Counted from the first letter of the stretch, positions 1 to 10,842 are shown. The stretch is 64,000 nucleotides of DNA from Nectonema munidae (GCA_030549495.1 JAUIRK010001035.1:62001-126000), one strand, 5' to 3'. The notes: generated by a model from the sequence alone, not told the origin. Translations and numbers: made by a program.

Positions 1-484
1 TACAATTATTGTCATGATAAAGGAGAAAATGAAAGTAATGAATTAAGAGCTTAAACTCTGTGTCACACTCAAATACAGTCCAACCTCGAAAACAGCGCCA
101 ATTCCATTCCCTCGGGATTTTTTTCGTGTAACAGTTTTCCTGTTCAAAGAATGTGACTTAAACTCGAACCAACCCATCCATACGATATAAAATATTCAAA
201 AAATTGTAATTTAGCCAACTTTTTGAGAATAGGAAGTATTATAGCTTGGAATTCAGAAATTTCAATAAAAAACACAAACTTTTTAGAATTATTATTTCAA
301 TTAGTGCTTGAATTAGTGTATGGCAAACTTTTTTTTACCTAACACGTCACTTGAGAAGGTAAATTTATTTATCGTAAAACCAAATAAATATCTCGACAAT
401 ATTTATTATGAAATTGTTGTATTCGATCATCATCACTAGCCGAGCACTATGTGAAAGACTGTTATATTTATATATAGTTTTTTT
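1..484. other. Non-coding, with a Tigger-like terminus
   Basis: No gene is visible. At about 75-130 the sequence starts with TACAGT followed by CAACCTCGAAAAC, which resembles the terminal repeat of pogo/Tigger elements (TA target site, then CAGT plus a pyrimidine/CG-rich block). No partner end is visible nearby, so it is at best one end of an old element. Confidence 0.3.
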
Positions 485-700
485 ACTTCTAAATTATCTT
501 TTTTTAGTTCTAAATTGACCTTTATTCAATTTTAATTTGTCTTTTTTCATTTATAATTTGTCTTTTTAAAATTCTAAACTCTCTTTCTAAAATACAAAAT
601 AAAATTGAAAAAAGAGAATTTAGGACTTAGAAAAGGCAAATTAAGATCGAAAAAACACAATTTAGAACTAAAAAAAGACAATTTAGAAATTAAAATAGTA
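485..700. repeat. Foldback repeat with about 22-bp internal units
   Basis: The left arm (about 488-590) is built from repeats of a unit like TCTAAATTGTCTTTTTTT. The right arm (about 600-695) is its reverse complement (CAATTTAGAACTAAAAAAAG). The whole stretch could fold into one hairpin with arms of about 100 bp and almost no loop. No terminal motif of a known transposon is recognised. Confidence 0.6.
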
Positions 701-2301
701 TACAAAATATAACACATTAATATTTATGTTTTTAGTTGAAATACGAGATCTTCAACAGTAAAATATGATAACAAAATGTTTACTTCTTGAAATTGAAATG
801 TTTAGCTTACTCCTAGATTTAATCGATGCAGGTGAACAGAGACTGAATATTAAAAATGACAACTTTTTCTTGGTTAAATTGTGCATGAAGTTGCTTTCTA
901 CCGAAAAAGTAGTGTTCGGTTTAAATGTCTTAAAAAGGATTTACTTTTTGCGAAATTCCAAGTATCATCCAAGTGTGGCAGACACTGGTTTAACCATTTC
1001 AGTCCGAGCGGGACAGTTGTGTCGCATAAAAATAAATCATCTACTTTAAGTTGTTTAAAACTTCATTGAAAAAAGTAAGCATACGATTAGTTTTTAAAAA
1101 CCTGGACATCAAAGGTTGTTGAACTTATTAAACATTTTTTAAATAATGGGATTTCAGTAAATTTAATATCGTTAGCCGATGTTCAAATTTGAAGCAAAAT
1201 GAAATTATAATGGAAGAATTTCATCCCCAATCAATTTCTACAGCATAGGGAAGTTTAAAGATGATTGGTTTCGGATTATCGATGTCTGACACACATTTTA
1301 AGCACAATTAAGCCAAATGGTGAAGTCAAGCATTTTTGTATACAACTATTTCATTCATAAATAAGCTTACCCCTTTGAGTTCTTAATTTTGTACCATTTA
1401 TTGGAATCTTTTTCTAAAACTTCATATATTTCATTCTAAAATAAAAAAAACGAATAAAATTTTAATTCAATGTATACAATACCCGAAGGAATTTATTCAA
1501 ACTTTTTAAAAATTAATCGAATCACTTTACATTGTTTTTTTTTATTTCTGAGAAGATTAAAGGATTTTAAAGATCTTAAATGAGACAGAAAAAAAATATA
1601 TTTCGCCATTATGAGTATAATTTAATCATATAACATATGTCATTATACTTAAGAAGAATGCTTTATTTTAATTTGTTTAAAAATCATTATGTTAAAAACT
1701 GGAGATTTTAACAAATTCCAGCAAAAAAACGACACTTTTCAAAAGTAAGCTTATTTTGGTAAATTCAAAACAAATTTATATATAACTTATCTTCTATCTA
1801 TATCATAATACCCTAGCTCATCTACGTTATCCACAATCTACTAGAGTTTTTCAAATCAAAACGATTAAACTAACTTTGGTATCAAATAAAAAGCTTTGTA
1901 GGTAGAATTAGGATATAAAAGAAATACTTTAAATCTCCAAATCTCCAAGAAATGGAAAAATCTGTCAAAATATTTTTAATTAAAAATCTAATTAAAATTT
2001 TAAATTATAAAATTTTTAGGCTTTAATAAAACATAAACAGATTCATGTAATAAATGAAAAACCCATGGTATCACAAGATATTTTTGTTCTATTTAGATTT
2101 TAAAGTTTTATTTATTTGATTTTCCTATTTCTTTGTCTAGAAAGAATAAAACAACAAAAAATGCTCTAAATGTTTGAATTTTATTTGTAAAAATTTTTTA
2201 GAGCTGCATGTACAATCTGTATATAGAATTTTATTGTTTTTTCTAATAATAATAAAGCTGTATGTAAAATCTATTGAATTTAAATGAAATATTTTAATAC
2301 A
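701..2301. other. Non-coding, nothing recognised
   Basis: AT-rich sequence. Two overlapping plus-strand open frames of 94 and 62 codons (765-1069) have no recognisable motif or splice context and look like chance. No repeat family is identified. Confidence 0.5.
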
Positions 2302-2440
2302 AGCCGGTCGCGTGGTCGTTCCATCTTAATTTACCAACACTCTACAAATGATCCTATTGTTCGAGCGAAGCTATAAACAAACACTGTACACATGCTCCTA
2401 TGTTTCAAGCGAAGCGAGAAACAAACACGGGACCGGCTAG
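2302..2440 (+). mobile_element. Short Helitron/Helentron-like non-autonomous element
   Basis: The element ends in CTAG (2437-2440) just downstream of a small hairpin (GTTTC at 2402-2406, then GAAGCG, then GAAAC), as Helitrons do. The ends carry a short inverted repeat, AGCCGGTC (2302-2309) and GACCGGCT (2431-2438). An inner degenerate copy of the 3' hairpin block (TTCGAGCGAAGC, then AAACAAACAC) lies at about 2360-2390. The same 3' block ends the element at 43941-43944, so the two belong to one family. No 5' TC end or coding sequence is identified. Confidence 0.5.
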
Positions 2441-3102
2441 TATATAATATTGTAATAAAAAAATATAACAAAAAACTTCATTATAGAAAAATTATTTTCG
2501 GTCTATCAAATTTTTAGAATTAAATTTGTCCCATTCATAATTCATTCCTTAATTTATTTAGTAAGACAAGTACAGATTTGAATTAAAAAAAAAACGGGGA
2601 ATACATTGCAAAAGAAAGGACGTTATACAGGACAAATAGCTTAATATGATTTCACCCCATTCACTCAGTTAACTCCAGTTTATTTTGTAGCATTTGAGAT
2701 TTTGTTTTTTTCGTCTTTCATTTTGTTTTCTTTTCCTATATTACGGAGTAATAAATTATATCCCATTATTTTACCCCATTCTTATGCCAACTTTTTTTAT
2801 ACGACTATTTTGCTTTTTTTCTCATCCTAACTAACTTCTGTATGTTTAAACTATAGACTATATGTTTACTATATGACTTTTAAAATTGAGCATTATTTTC
2901 ACTATTCTCTATTTTTCGCCCTATTTTTTAGTTACTTCACCCCTATAGCCTTTATTTTAAAATGTTTTCTTGGGACGACAAGCTATTTGTCTTTCCTCAC
3001 TATTGTATAAAAATAAAAATAAGACAGGACGGTTAAAAAATAAAAAAGGTTGTGTACCTTTCAAAAATGGTAATCAGGTAAGCCTAATTAGAACTGAATT
3101 CG
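2441..3102. other. Non-coding, nothing recognised
   Basis: AT-rich spacer with long T and A runs. No open frame or repeat family is supported. Confidence 0.4.
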
Positions 3103-3485
3103 GTGATTTTTCCCTATGTACACGTGTACATTGAATACGTGAATTAATACTCTATTTTACAGAACTTTTTATATACTTCCTATGAACATCCATGAAAAAG
3201 AAATTTTCTATACAATTTAATAGATTTATCCTTATACTTGCTATGTACATCCATGTTAACTAAATTTCTATACTTTACAATGAAAGTTTTTCTATGTACG
3301 CGTGTACATTGAATACGTGAATTAATTGTGTACATGAATTCTTACACAACTTTTCTTATATTTCCTATGTACATCCATGTAAATGAAATTTTATATACAA
3401 TTTAATAGATTTATATTTATACTTGCTATGTACATCCATGTTAACTGAATTTCTATACCTAACAATGAAAGTTTTTCTATATACA
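3103..3485. repeat. Tandem duplication, about 180-bp unit
   Basis: Two head-to-tail copies, starting at about 3108 and 3286, share landmarks such as CGTGTACATTGAATACGTGA (3123 and 3301) and a motif near CTATGTACATCCATG that itself occurs twice per unit. A partial third start (TTTTTCTATATAC) lies at about 3472. Divergence between copies is low to moderate. It looks like a short satellite block. Confidence 0.7.
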
Positions 3486-4615
3486 TAATACACATTAAGA
3501 ATTTTCTAGAGAAATTCATTTGCGCCGCTATAGCCCACTCAATTTGAACTAATGCTTTCTCGTACTAACCAACTCGCCCAATTTGTAATAACAGCTCTAA
3601 CCATGTATCTATAACTAACAAATCAACTAACTTACAAACTAATTAACAACACTTTTTTTTATATAAGCAGCTCCTTTTCTGCATTAGGCGTCAGGTTTTA
3701 AAGGATGAAGCGTTTTTTCAGGCATAATATTGCTTAGCATTATTTCAAATTATAAAAAAATTTTATTTATTAAATTATTTAAAAATAATTAAATAAACTT
3801 AAAATGAGTGGATTATTACTTGGAAAAGAGAGAAATCAAGGCGATGCTTACAATTCCAAAATGAAGGTTGCAAGTTGATTAATTTTTTGACCTTATTTCA
3901 GGCGTAAATTCTTAGCAACTCGGTTACTTATAAAAAAAGTGGTAACTAACTAACAAACATATCAACTAACTATAGCTAACGAGCTAACTAATTCACTAAC
4001 TAAAATAATCTAGCGATTTGGTTAGGGTTGGTAAAAGCGATTTGGAGTGAGTTGGTTTTCTTTTCCCGCGTTCGAAAATTGCTGGTTGTGGCGTTGTTTA
4101 CACTAATAATATTAGGAAATATAATCAGCAATTTACTTCTTCAGTTATGAATTTGTCGGATTGAATCGTTTTCATTGATCTTGTTGCCTTCACAAATCCA
4201 TTCGTTATCGGCTTCATCTAAATAAGAAAGTAATTGGAAGTAGTGCCTAACTTGCTTCTGAAAACATCCTTTTTATCTGGCATAAAAATGCAGTACTCAA
4301 TGTTTTCCAATACTGCCCTTCCTTGAAAAGACACCCTGCCCTAAAAAAAGGCCGTCTAGAAGATGATGTCACTTTCTCACAAGAAAAAAGGTTGTGAGGT
4401 ATCTATAAAAAACTATTCCAAGGTGTTTTTTAGGATTCATTATCTATAAAAATATAAGATTTAATAAAATCTTTTAAAAATTTGAACAACTAATGAACAT
4501 TTTTATCAGCATTTTGTCACAAATTTGGGAAAATAAACGCATTCTAATAATACGACCACTTCGAAAGAGCGTGCGATTATAATCATATCAAGGTTGCTCA
4601 AATTAAAGCTTGTGA
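3486..4615. other. Non-coding with CTAAC-rich stretches
   Basis: No gene is seen. Irregular CTAACTAAC-type words cluster at 3600-3660 and 3940-4010. GCGATTTGG occurs twice near 4013-4045. These resemble degenerate simple repeats. Confidence 0.4.
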
Positions 4616-4695
4616 GCAAGGGCGTGACCAGGATTTTTGATTTAAGTACGCACAACTTTTTATGTGAAAAGAAGGGGGGGGGGGTGGGTGGGGGA
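4616..4695 (+). repeat. hAT-like terminus (CCAGGATTT) plus poly-G
   Basis: GGGCGTGACCAGGATTTTTG is followed about 40 bp later by a G-run near 4674-4695. Related starts followed by G-runs occur at 7860 and 49263. The consensus resembles the CAGTGGCGTAGCCAGG end of many hAT non-autonomous elements. Only one end is seen here. Confidence 0.4.
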
Positions 4696-4870
4696 AACTA
4701 AATTCTGATTTTTACATAATTCCTAATTAGGTCCTGTGGTAGTGGAACATGTGATACTTCGGTTTAGGGTTTTTACCGCTTAGTATATTCATCATGTAAT
4801 ATTTGTGTATTTGTTCTTGATTTTATCAAAATAGACTGTTACATTTCGTTATAAAAATAAAAATAGGGGG

Positions 4871-4995
4871 CGTGAGTAAGGTTGGTTGGGTACTGGGTCT
4901 CGATAACTCAAGATCTTGGGTTCGATTCCGCATCAAGCCTACTTTCTCATAGTTCGATACAAGCGGCGCAATTTGCCTTCTCGATGAAAAACATT
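4871..4995 (+). mobile_element. tRNA-derived SINE, family A (copy 1)
   Basis: Starts CGTGAGTAAGGTTGG and contains the Pol III B-box-like GGGTTCGATTCC (about 4918-4929). It then shares a tail region with the other copies (CAAGCCTACTTTCTCATAG, then AAGCGGCGCAATT, then CTTCTCGATGAAAA). Other copies: 6509-6651, 13785-13935, 23559-23690, 32323-32466, and a damaged one at 39992-40105. A possible target duplication is TTA(C/T)AAAAATAA on each side. Confidence 0.8.
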
Positions 4996-5318
4996 TACAT
5001 TTACAAAAATAATACATTTACTTATATTAAAAGTTTAAGTCAGGTAACTTGAACCCCCATTGTCAGAAAGAGAATTGAAATTTAGTGATGAAACAGAGGA
5101 AAAATTGCTAGATACTTTGAAAATTTAGATTTGGGACTTTGAAGGCAGGAATCTTAGTTGGAGGATATGAAGAAGTAGTTAAATGATTGTTGAAAAAAAG
5201 TTGATATTGAATGTTTTTAAAAAATTATTTATTAAAGCAAGCAAAGCAAAAAATTTATCCCTTATAAACTTTGTTCAAGTTGAAATGATACGACTTTAAT
5301 GTGAATTTAAGTATATAT

Positions 5319-5420
5319 ACAGTCAACCCTCAATAATCCTAAGACTTTTGTTCCACAAGTGTTACTTTCAGTTCGCGAGGCTTCCGGATAAATGAGTTTA
5401 AATTATAATATAGGTTGCAA
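5319..5420 (+). repeat. Tigger/pogo-like left end
   Basis: TATACAGTCAACCCTCAATAATCC at about 5315-5338 has the TA-CAGT start and the sequence style of pogo/Tigger inverted repeats, and is close to the right end of the full Tigger at 17828. No matching right end is found, so this is a solo terminus or MITE relic. Confidence 0.45.
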
Positions 5421-5884
5421 TAAAGTCAAAATAAAAAAAATATTGCATTTATTAATTTGCAAATTTGATTAAACTTTTGTTTTGCCTTTTTATTTAAATA
5501 AACCTTTTGGATCATTATATCCTGTTCTATCTCAATAGTTTATTTTGACTTAAGATAAAATTATTTAATTATTTAAAAATTATTTCAACACAGTTGCTCA
5601 AATTGTAAAAATCATTTAAAGGCAAAAATGCAAATAATGAAAATTTTAATTAATTGAAAAAAAAAAATTATTTTTGAAATAATCCTCTAATTTTTTTTGT
5701 TGTATTTTATTTTCATTTCTTTTACACATTAAATCCCTCAGGATTCCCATATATAACACAGTCAGAAAAAAAATTACGCAAAAGATTTCTCTTTCACATC
5801 ACCACATTTAACAAAATTAATCCCTTCCAATTTGCATACCTCCTACTCAAAAGTCCAGAATCCGTTCTATATAGACTCTTCTCT

Positions 5885-6830
5885 CCCTTGAAACAAAACT
5901 ATGATCCAAATTAACATCAACGGCCGTTTTTCTAGACACCAACAACGCCTTCAATTTGGCATGGCAATCTGCAATCATTTTCAAAATCTTCGGAAAAAAA
6001 TACCCAAATTAACCAATAAAATTCGCACAAAACAACCTCTCAAATCGCTGTCTCATATTCGAACACAATTCTCTAGTTGCCATTCATTCTCTCTCACGCT
6101 CCACGAAACAATATGGGTGCCTCTCCGTCTTCTTCTGGATTATACTTATAAACCCCTCTTAGATATATTAAATAAGGATTCAGACTTCTTTCAATAGTAT
6201 TCGGGTGATCTATTTTTTATCTTCACATCAATCTCACAAAATGAAAACATAGTGAATACCAACTCACTCTTTAACACGCTAAATTTGCAGCCGATTCATT
6301 AAAAATAAAATTTAACGCAGCCAAAACTACTCTTATACACTTTACACGAACACATTCCCCCAACTCCCACTATTAACATCCAGCGATACTCCCATCCAAC
6401 CACATTCCTCTGTGAAACATTTAGGTCTCACCTTTCAATCAAACCTCATATAGTCTTTCATGAGGTCTATCATTAAATTACAAACAATAAGGTTGGAAGT
6501 TGTGGGGGCGTGAGTAAGGTTGGTTAGGTACTGGGTTTCGATAACTCAAGGTCTTGGGTTCGATCCCGCACCAAGCCTACTTTCTCATAGTTCAATACAA
6601 GCGGAGCAATTGTGCCTTCTCGATGAAAACACCCCACGGTACCTTTACCTTTAAATTATCGCTCTCACTAATCTCTAGGAATTCTTTACGAATTGCCTCC
6701 CTTTAACCTTTCACCTAAAACAAACTGTTACCAAAAAATATATCATGAAACGCATCGAAACAAATCTTAAATCCTTCTATTTCCATAACACTCCACTCAC
6801 ACCTTCTCAAAACTTGCTACAAATCCTATG
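5885..6830 (+). mobile_element. LINE reverse-transcriptase fragment
   Basis: Non-LTR retrotransposon relic. The conceptual translation in shifting frames keeps the order of RT landmarks: LDTNNAFNLAWQSAI (about 5930-5975), a damaged GVPQGxxLSP region (about 6105-6135), a PLLDIL stretch, a degraded YADDL-like box read as SGDLFFIFTS (about 6200-6230), then KTTLIHFTR (about 6322) and VKHLGLTFQSNL (about 6415-6450). These are typical of Jockey/CR1-type LINEs. The 5' part (endonuclease, early RT) is missing. A family-A SINE (6509-6651) sits inside it and a short LINE-like tail follows. Several frameshifts and stops are present, so it is dead. It lies in the intron downstream of the Btk-motif exon of gene 1, in the opposite orientation. 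Confidence 0.7.
6509..6651 (+). mobile_element. tRNA-derived SINE, family A (copy 2), inside LINE
   Basis: CGTGAGTAAGGTTGG start, B-box-like GGGTTCGATCCC, and the long 3' form ending in CACCCCACGGTACCTTTACC. It splits the LINE fragment, so it inserted after that LINE. Confidence 0.85.
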
Positions 6831-6899
6831 AATTTGGCACAGTGTATTCATAAAGATGCCATTAAAAGTATTTTTATTTTTATTTGAAAGAGAGCTTAC

Positions 6900-7069
6900 T
6901 TCAAGAGAATTGTTGTTGTTTGAGTTGGTGATGCCAGAGGAGCTTTGTGCAAAAAAGGTTTCGCAGCAGCCGGCGCTGTAGCGTTGGGCATTGAGGCAGC
7001 ACGTCCACTTGAAGGGCGAGTAGATTCCGTCGTGGTAGTGCTTGTACAGATCCGCATTCTGTCTAATCA
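6900..7069 (-). CDS. Btk29A: Tec-family kinase (Btk29A-like), exon with Btk-type zinc finger
   Basis: Internal exon of a cytosolic Tec-family tyrosine kinase, a signalling enzyme that binds phosphoinositides through its PH domain. It encodes the Btk motif that packs on that domain. The zinc ligands show exact family spacing: His, ten residues, Cys-Cys (KWTCC), nine residues, Cys (AGC). Upstream it reads IRQNADLYKHYH, which aligns without gaps to the NSDLVQKYHP region of vertebrate BTK. Downstream is a Ser/Asn linker, as in fly Btk29A. The acceptor AG is at 7070-7071 and the donor GTAAGC at 6894-6899. The exon starts with two bases that complete the split codon from 10741, and ends in phase 0. 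It is more GC-rich than its surroundings. GAP1-family RasGAPs (RASA2/3) also carry PH-Btk modules and are the alternative. SH3, SH2 and kinase exons are not seen in 1-6899. Confidence 0.8.
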
Positions 7070-7292
7070 CTTAAAGAAGGCTTGTGCACAAAACTTTCTA
7101 CTAGCGCCAATATAAAAATGCTCAAGAAAATATAAGATGGTGACTAGAGTTCAGGAATTGCAAATAATTTGGAGCTGCGGGCCACACTTGAGTAATCCAA
7201 ATTCTAATTACCCTAAATACCCGGCTAAAAGACGTATTTTTTTCCCTAAAAAATAAGACCCAGAATGAGGGCCTTTTGCATTCAATTGTAAT

Positions 7293-7470
7293 CACTTTGA
7301 AACTTTATTTATTTAAACGTATTTAACACGAATGCCTTTATCCAGGATATAAAAATTATAAATGGCAATCTTGAAACAAATAAAAAGGCAAAAATCTTCA
7401 AATTAAATTTTTATATCCTTGATAAAGACATTCTGATAAAAACGTTTGGAAAAATAAAGTTTTCAAAGTT
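7293..7470. repeat. Foldback repeat with 65-bp arms
   Basis: The left arm at 7293-7357 contains TTATCCAGGATATAAAAATT, and the right arm at 7406-7470 begins AATTTTTATATCCTTGATAA. The arms are about 80% complementary over 65 bp with a spacer of about 48 bp. It is a likely MITE or palindrome relic in an intron of gene 1. Ends and target duplication are not clear. Confidence 0.6.
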
Positions 7471-7859
7471 TTCTAGTGATGTTTTGCTTTCTTCCTTTTT
7501 GTATTTACAGCCTTACGTGTTGTCAGAATCAGTTTAAATGTGTTTGGTCGCCCCCTTCTCCCCTTCACCAAAAAAAATTGAATTCTTTCAGTTCGATCTC
7601 TATTCCAATTCTTTAAAGACTTGTTTCGCTTGCGAGTCTCTGGTCTAGCACGTTTATTCAGAGAAATTTATTTTATTTAATGTTTGAGTTTTTTATATGA
7701 GGATTGTTTTAAATGCTTGCCAATATTTTAACACTTTTCCTAAAAAATTTTGTTAATAAAAATTATTAATAGGTAAATGATTTTAATTTTGTTCATAAAT
7801 GTTATTTGTGTTTCTAAACGTTATCAACCTTTTTGTGATATTGTGGATACTAGTAAATG

Positions 7860-7910
7860 CAGCGGCTTAGCCAGAAAAAGTTAATGGGGGGGGGGGGGGG
7901 GGGGGGGGAG
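7860..7910 (+). repeat. hAT-like terminus plus about 27-bp poly-G
   Basis: GCAGCGGCTTAGCCAG is followed by AAAAAGTTAAT and then an uninterrupted G-run of about 25-27 bp. It shares its start with the element at 49263. The long G-run is probably variable in length. Confidence 0.45.
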
Positions 7911-8189
7911 CACACATTGAAAATTTTTGATAAATAAAAATACACCTTTCATACATATTTATTTATATAGAATTGTAGCTTTTTGATTTGAAAATCAAAC
8001 AAAAAGGGAAGTTTCTTTTCTGTTTGGATTTTCCGTTTAAATTGGTAGTTTAATCGTTTTTCAAACCAAAGAAATAATGTATTTTTGTATGATCACTTTT
8101 ATCTTTCAAGTCAAATTGATCACTATCATTTCGTGTCAAATCGACCGTTTTGAAAATTGTCCAAATAGAATAAACTTCAAAAAATTGTA

Positions 8190-8305
8190 ACGCCCGAATT
8201 ATTATTTTCGGGCGATATTGGGCATTTTGGTTTAGGGCGTTTCGGTTTTTGTAGCGTTTTGGTATCGGACGTTTTCGGGCATTTTGGTTTTTAGGCGTTT
8301 TGACC
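8190..8305. repeat. Imperfect short tandem repeat (GGGCGTTTTGGTTTT-like)
   Basis: Five to six degenerate units of about 15-25 bp, such as GGGCATTTTGGTTTAGGGCG and GGACGTTTTCGGGCATTTTG. It lies within an intron of gene 1 and is locally G-rich. No function is visible. Confidence 0.55.
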
Positions 8306-8507
8306 TGGCACTTCTTTTTTGTTTGATTGGTATCCGTACGTCAAAGTTTTTTCAGTCAAACCAATAGACAATTTAAAGTTTATATTAAGATTTAAATTTA
8401 TTTAAAGTTGTATTATATGCATAGCGCTTTGTACACATAACATTTTAATGAAAGCTGCCTTTTAGCTAAAAATTTTTGTAAAAAATATGCTAAATGCATA
8501 AATCCAG

Positions 8508-8535
8508 TTAGGGCGTTCACAAATAACGTCAGCCA
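8508..8535 (+). repeat. MITE-like left terminus
   Basis: TTAGGGCGTTCACAAATAAC plus GTCA resembles the terminal repeat of the complete MITE at 26556-26718 (GGGTCATTCACAATTGACGT). A matching right end is not evident, so only the terminus is supported. Confidence 0.35.
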
Positions 8536-8879
8536 ATTTTCCTTTATTTTTGACGCCCCCTTTCAACTTCTGAACATCGATATTCCTACTTTATAGCATA
8601 GTATGTCGATAAATACCTTTCCTTGACGTTCAGTTGTGATGGATAAGTTTACCGTCTTAGAAGAAACAACTTAGAAGGAACGATGACAGAAAAGCTCATC
8701 ATTTTACATTAAATTTAATATCTAAACTTACACAATGAAGTTTTTTATTTTTAAATAAATGTTTTAATTTAATAGAAGCTTTTAAAATGATGTTTAAATA
8801 GGGAGCCGCCGTTTTATATCCAAAAAATAAAATCAGATCAAAACAGTCACAAACCAAAAGTGACAAAAAATGACAAAAT

Positions 8880-8915
8880 TCAAAAGTGTGACAACAAAAA
8901 ATGTCACACTTTTGA
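8880..8915. repeat. Perfect 14-bp inverted repeat
   Basis: TCAAAAGTGTGACA (8880-8893) and TGTCACACTTTTGA (8902-8915) are separated by eight bases. Related half-words (AAAGTGACA) repeat just upstream at 8855-8875. It may be a transposon sub-terminal hairpin. There is no evidence that it acts as a terminator in this eukaryotic setting. Confidence 0.5.
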
Positions 8916-9162
8916 TAGTAACACGTTTAAAAGCTATTAATCCAAAATAATTAAAATTTTTATATACTTACGATTTTTTCCTAGTATTATTGAATTTATT
9001 CTTTTACAAACAATATAAGCATTATGATATTCCTATCTAAACTTTCATATTACAACATAAATATTAATATTGCTAAGTAAAGTATAATGGTATTATCTTT
9101 TTGTATTATGCGAAGAAACTTTAGAATGCCATAATTTACTGGGTTTATAGTATAACAAATTT

Positions 9163-9900
9163 ATGGATAAGGCTTTTTGTTACACATGCAGTTTTTTCAC
9201 TCTTGAGACATCCAAATCTGAAAAGACATTTGGTACCATCGGTTTCAATAACTGGCGAAACATGTGATGAGTAGTAATCATTCTCTCTTAATGTTCCGAT
9301 AGGAAATTCTCAAGCTAATTAAATCAAGTGCACGAATGCTTCAATTTTAGATCCTATTTGCCAGTCTATTTTTGTCAAAAACAGAAATTATTAGAAAAAT
9401 TTCAATAATATTAATTTTTTTTTCGTTGGAAGGAACAGTTATATATAAACTGTTCCTTCGCCTGTAGTAAATGAGATCAATTTATCAAACTCATACTTTC
9501 AGAAAAATGCATAATGAGTTTGTGAAAAGTTATAAGCCTCAAAATATTTTGTCTTCGCGATAATGTGAAGAATTTAAAGAGATTCTAGCGTAAAGCGTTA
9601 TTCAGGAGAATTAGAGAAGACATAGAATAGACATGAATGTACTCAATCCTAATAGATGAGTGTGAACTCACTAGCGGATATGAAGAATTATCAATTTTTG
9701 ATCGCTGTGTCTCTATATTATATGTGTGATTTTTTTCTCTTGTTGAGCTAGAAGGTAGTCAGTCATGCGATCACAACTACAAACGAAGTAATTCGATTTA
9801 ATAAAATCCATATAGTTATCCGCAGTTATGGAAAGACTGAGAATTGACAGTGCAAATGTATACTCCGGTAATGATGGTGGTGTGTTAGTGATTTTTATCA
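9163..9900 (+). pseudogene. ZMYM1-like hAT transposase fossil
   Basis: Scattered frames keep the order of the ZMYM1-like hAT transposase. First comes a TTF-type zinc finger piece reading MDKAFCYTCSFF then TIGFNNWRNM (9163-9264). Next is the first catalytic region, LIDECELTSGYEELS then FDRCVSILYV (about 9650-9724), and then a weak match to the second catalytic region (about 9810-9895, VMERLRIDSANVYSGNDGG). Many stops and frameshifts separate them and the C-terminal dimerisation part is missing. It is an old relic in an intron of gene 1 and more decayed than the relative at 35675-37408. Confidence 0.6.
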
Positions 9901-10740
9901 TAATCGCACAAAAATTCTTTTATAGTAAATTTTGGTAATTATAAAAAAATTTGCCCCTGCCAATTCTCCAAAATTTAGCGATGTGGACACTGGGTATGGC
10001 CTTGAAAATAATGTCATATTCCTTTTCACAGAATTCATGACTTTTTAAATGTTAGAATTTTCCCAAGTTAAATAGTTATTTTCCCAAATTAAAATTGTAT
10101 TTGGACTCACTTTGCTTATGTATATATTATCTAATATTTTGAATTTGTTGAAAAATAGTATACTTGATATTTAAGAATTACAAGAACCCAGCATGAGAAC
10201 AAATCAAAGGGAAATGAAATCTAAAAAGATGCTGTGTTTACTCATGCTCCATTTCAACTTTTTGGGTTGTGATAAGGAATAGACTCTTTCCTATTCTTTT
10301 AACCGATTTAAGGCCAATTTTCCAAAAGGGAACGCAAGTGAATTCTTACTTTTAATGGAATTTATAAATAATTACTAAACTGGAATCCTAAATGGGTGTA
10401 ACATAAAGTGTGCCATATTTCAACTGGATGTTTGAGTACGGTGTCTGGAACTCTAGAGACTTTGCTTTGCTACTACCACGTATTGGGTTTTATAAATAAA
10501 ATTGACCTTCTGAACGATGAATTAGATCCCAATCCAAAGTTTTTCTTCGCTTGTAAAGAACAGGTATCTACTTCGAACTTCTCATTAAATAACAGACAAT
10601 GGTCTCTATAAAGTTTAATTATACAATTATTAATTCGTGGGGTGAAAAAGATTTACAATTTTGCTAGAAAGCTCCTGAATACAAATGTGTGAATCTCTTT
10701 TATTGAACGATTTCAAAGAAAAGAAGAAAAGTTATTTTAC

Positions 10741-10840
10741 GATTTCTAAGAACGCCAAGCCAGTCCACGCGACTCGATTCATTTTCGCAGAGGAAGTAGA
10801 GGATTTTGTAGTCATTTGCGTCCCTACTGATGTAGCCTAC
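10741..10840 (-). CDS. Btk29A: Tec-family kinase (Btk29A-like), C-terminal PH-domain exon
   Basis: Encodes the end of the PH domain: VGYISRDANDYKILYFL, then ENESSRVDWLGVLRN. The lone Trp lies in the C-terminal helix where BTK has RKRWIHQLKN. There are ten residues between this Trp and the Asn of NADL in the next exon, exactly as in BTK. The acceptor is TTTTATTTTTTAG (AG at 10841-10842) and the donor GTAAAA at 10735-10740. The exon is 100 bp, starts in phase 0 and ends one base into a codon completed by the exon at 6900-7069. The preceding exon ends with GFQ, giving FQVGY across the junction, matching FQVGY in fly Btk29A. Confidence 0.8.
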
Positions 10841-10842
10841 CT

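Noticed and set aside
765-1069. Overlapping plus-strand open frames of 94 and 62 codons
   Set aside because: No domain, no splice context, and base composition like the surroundings; chance frames are common in this AT-rich DNA.
8880-8915. Hairpin as a transcription terminator
   Set aside because: Intrinsic terminators of this type are bacterial; the context here is a eukaryotic intron.
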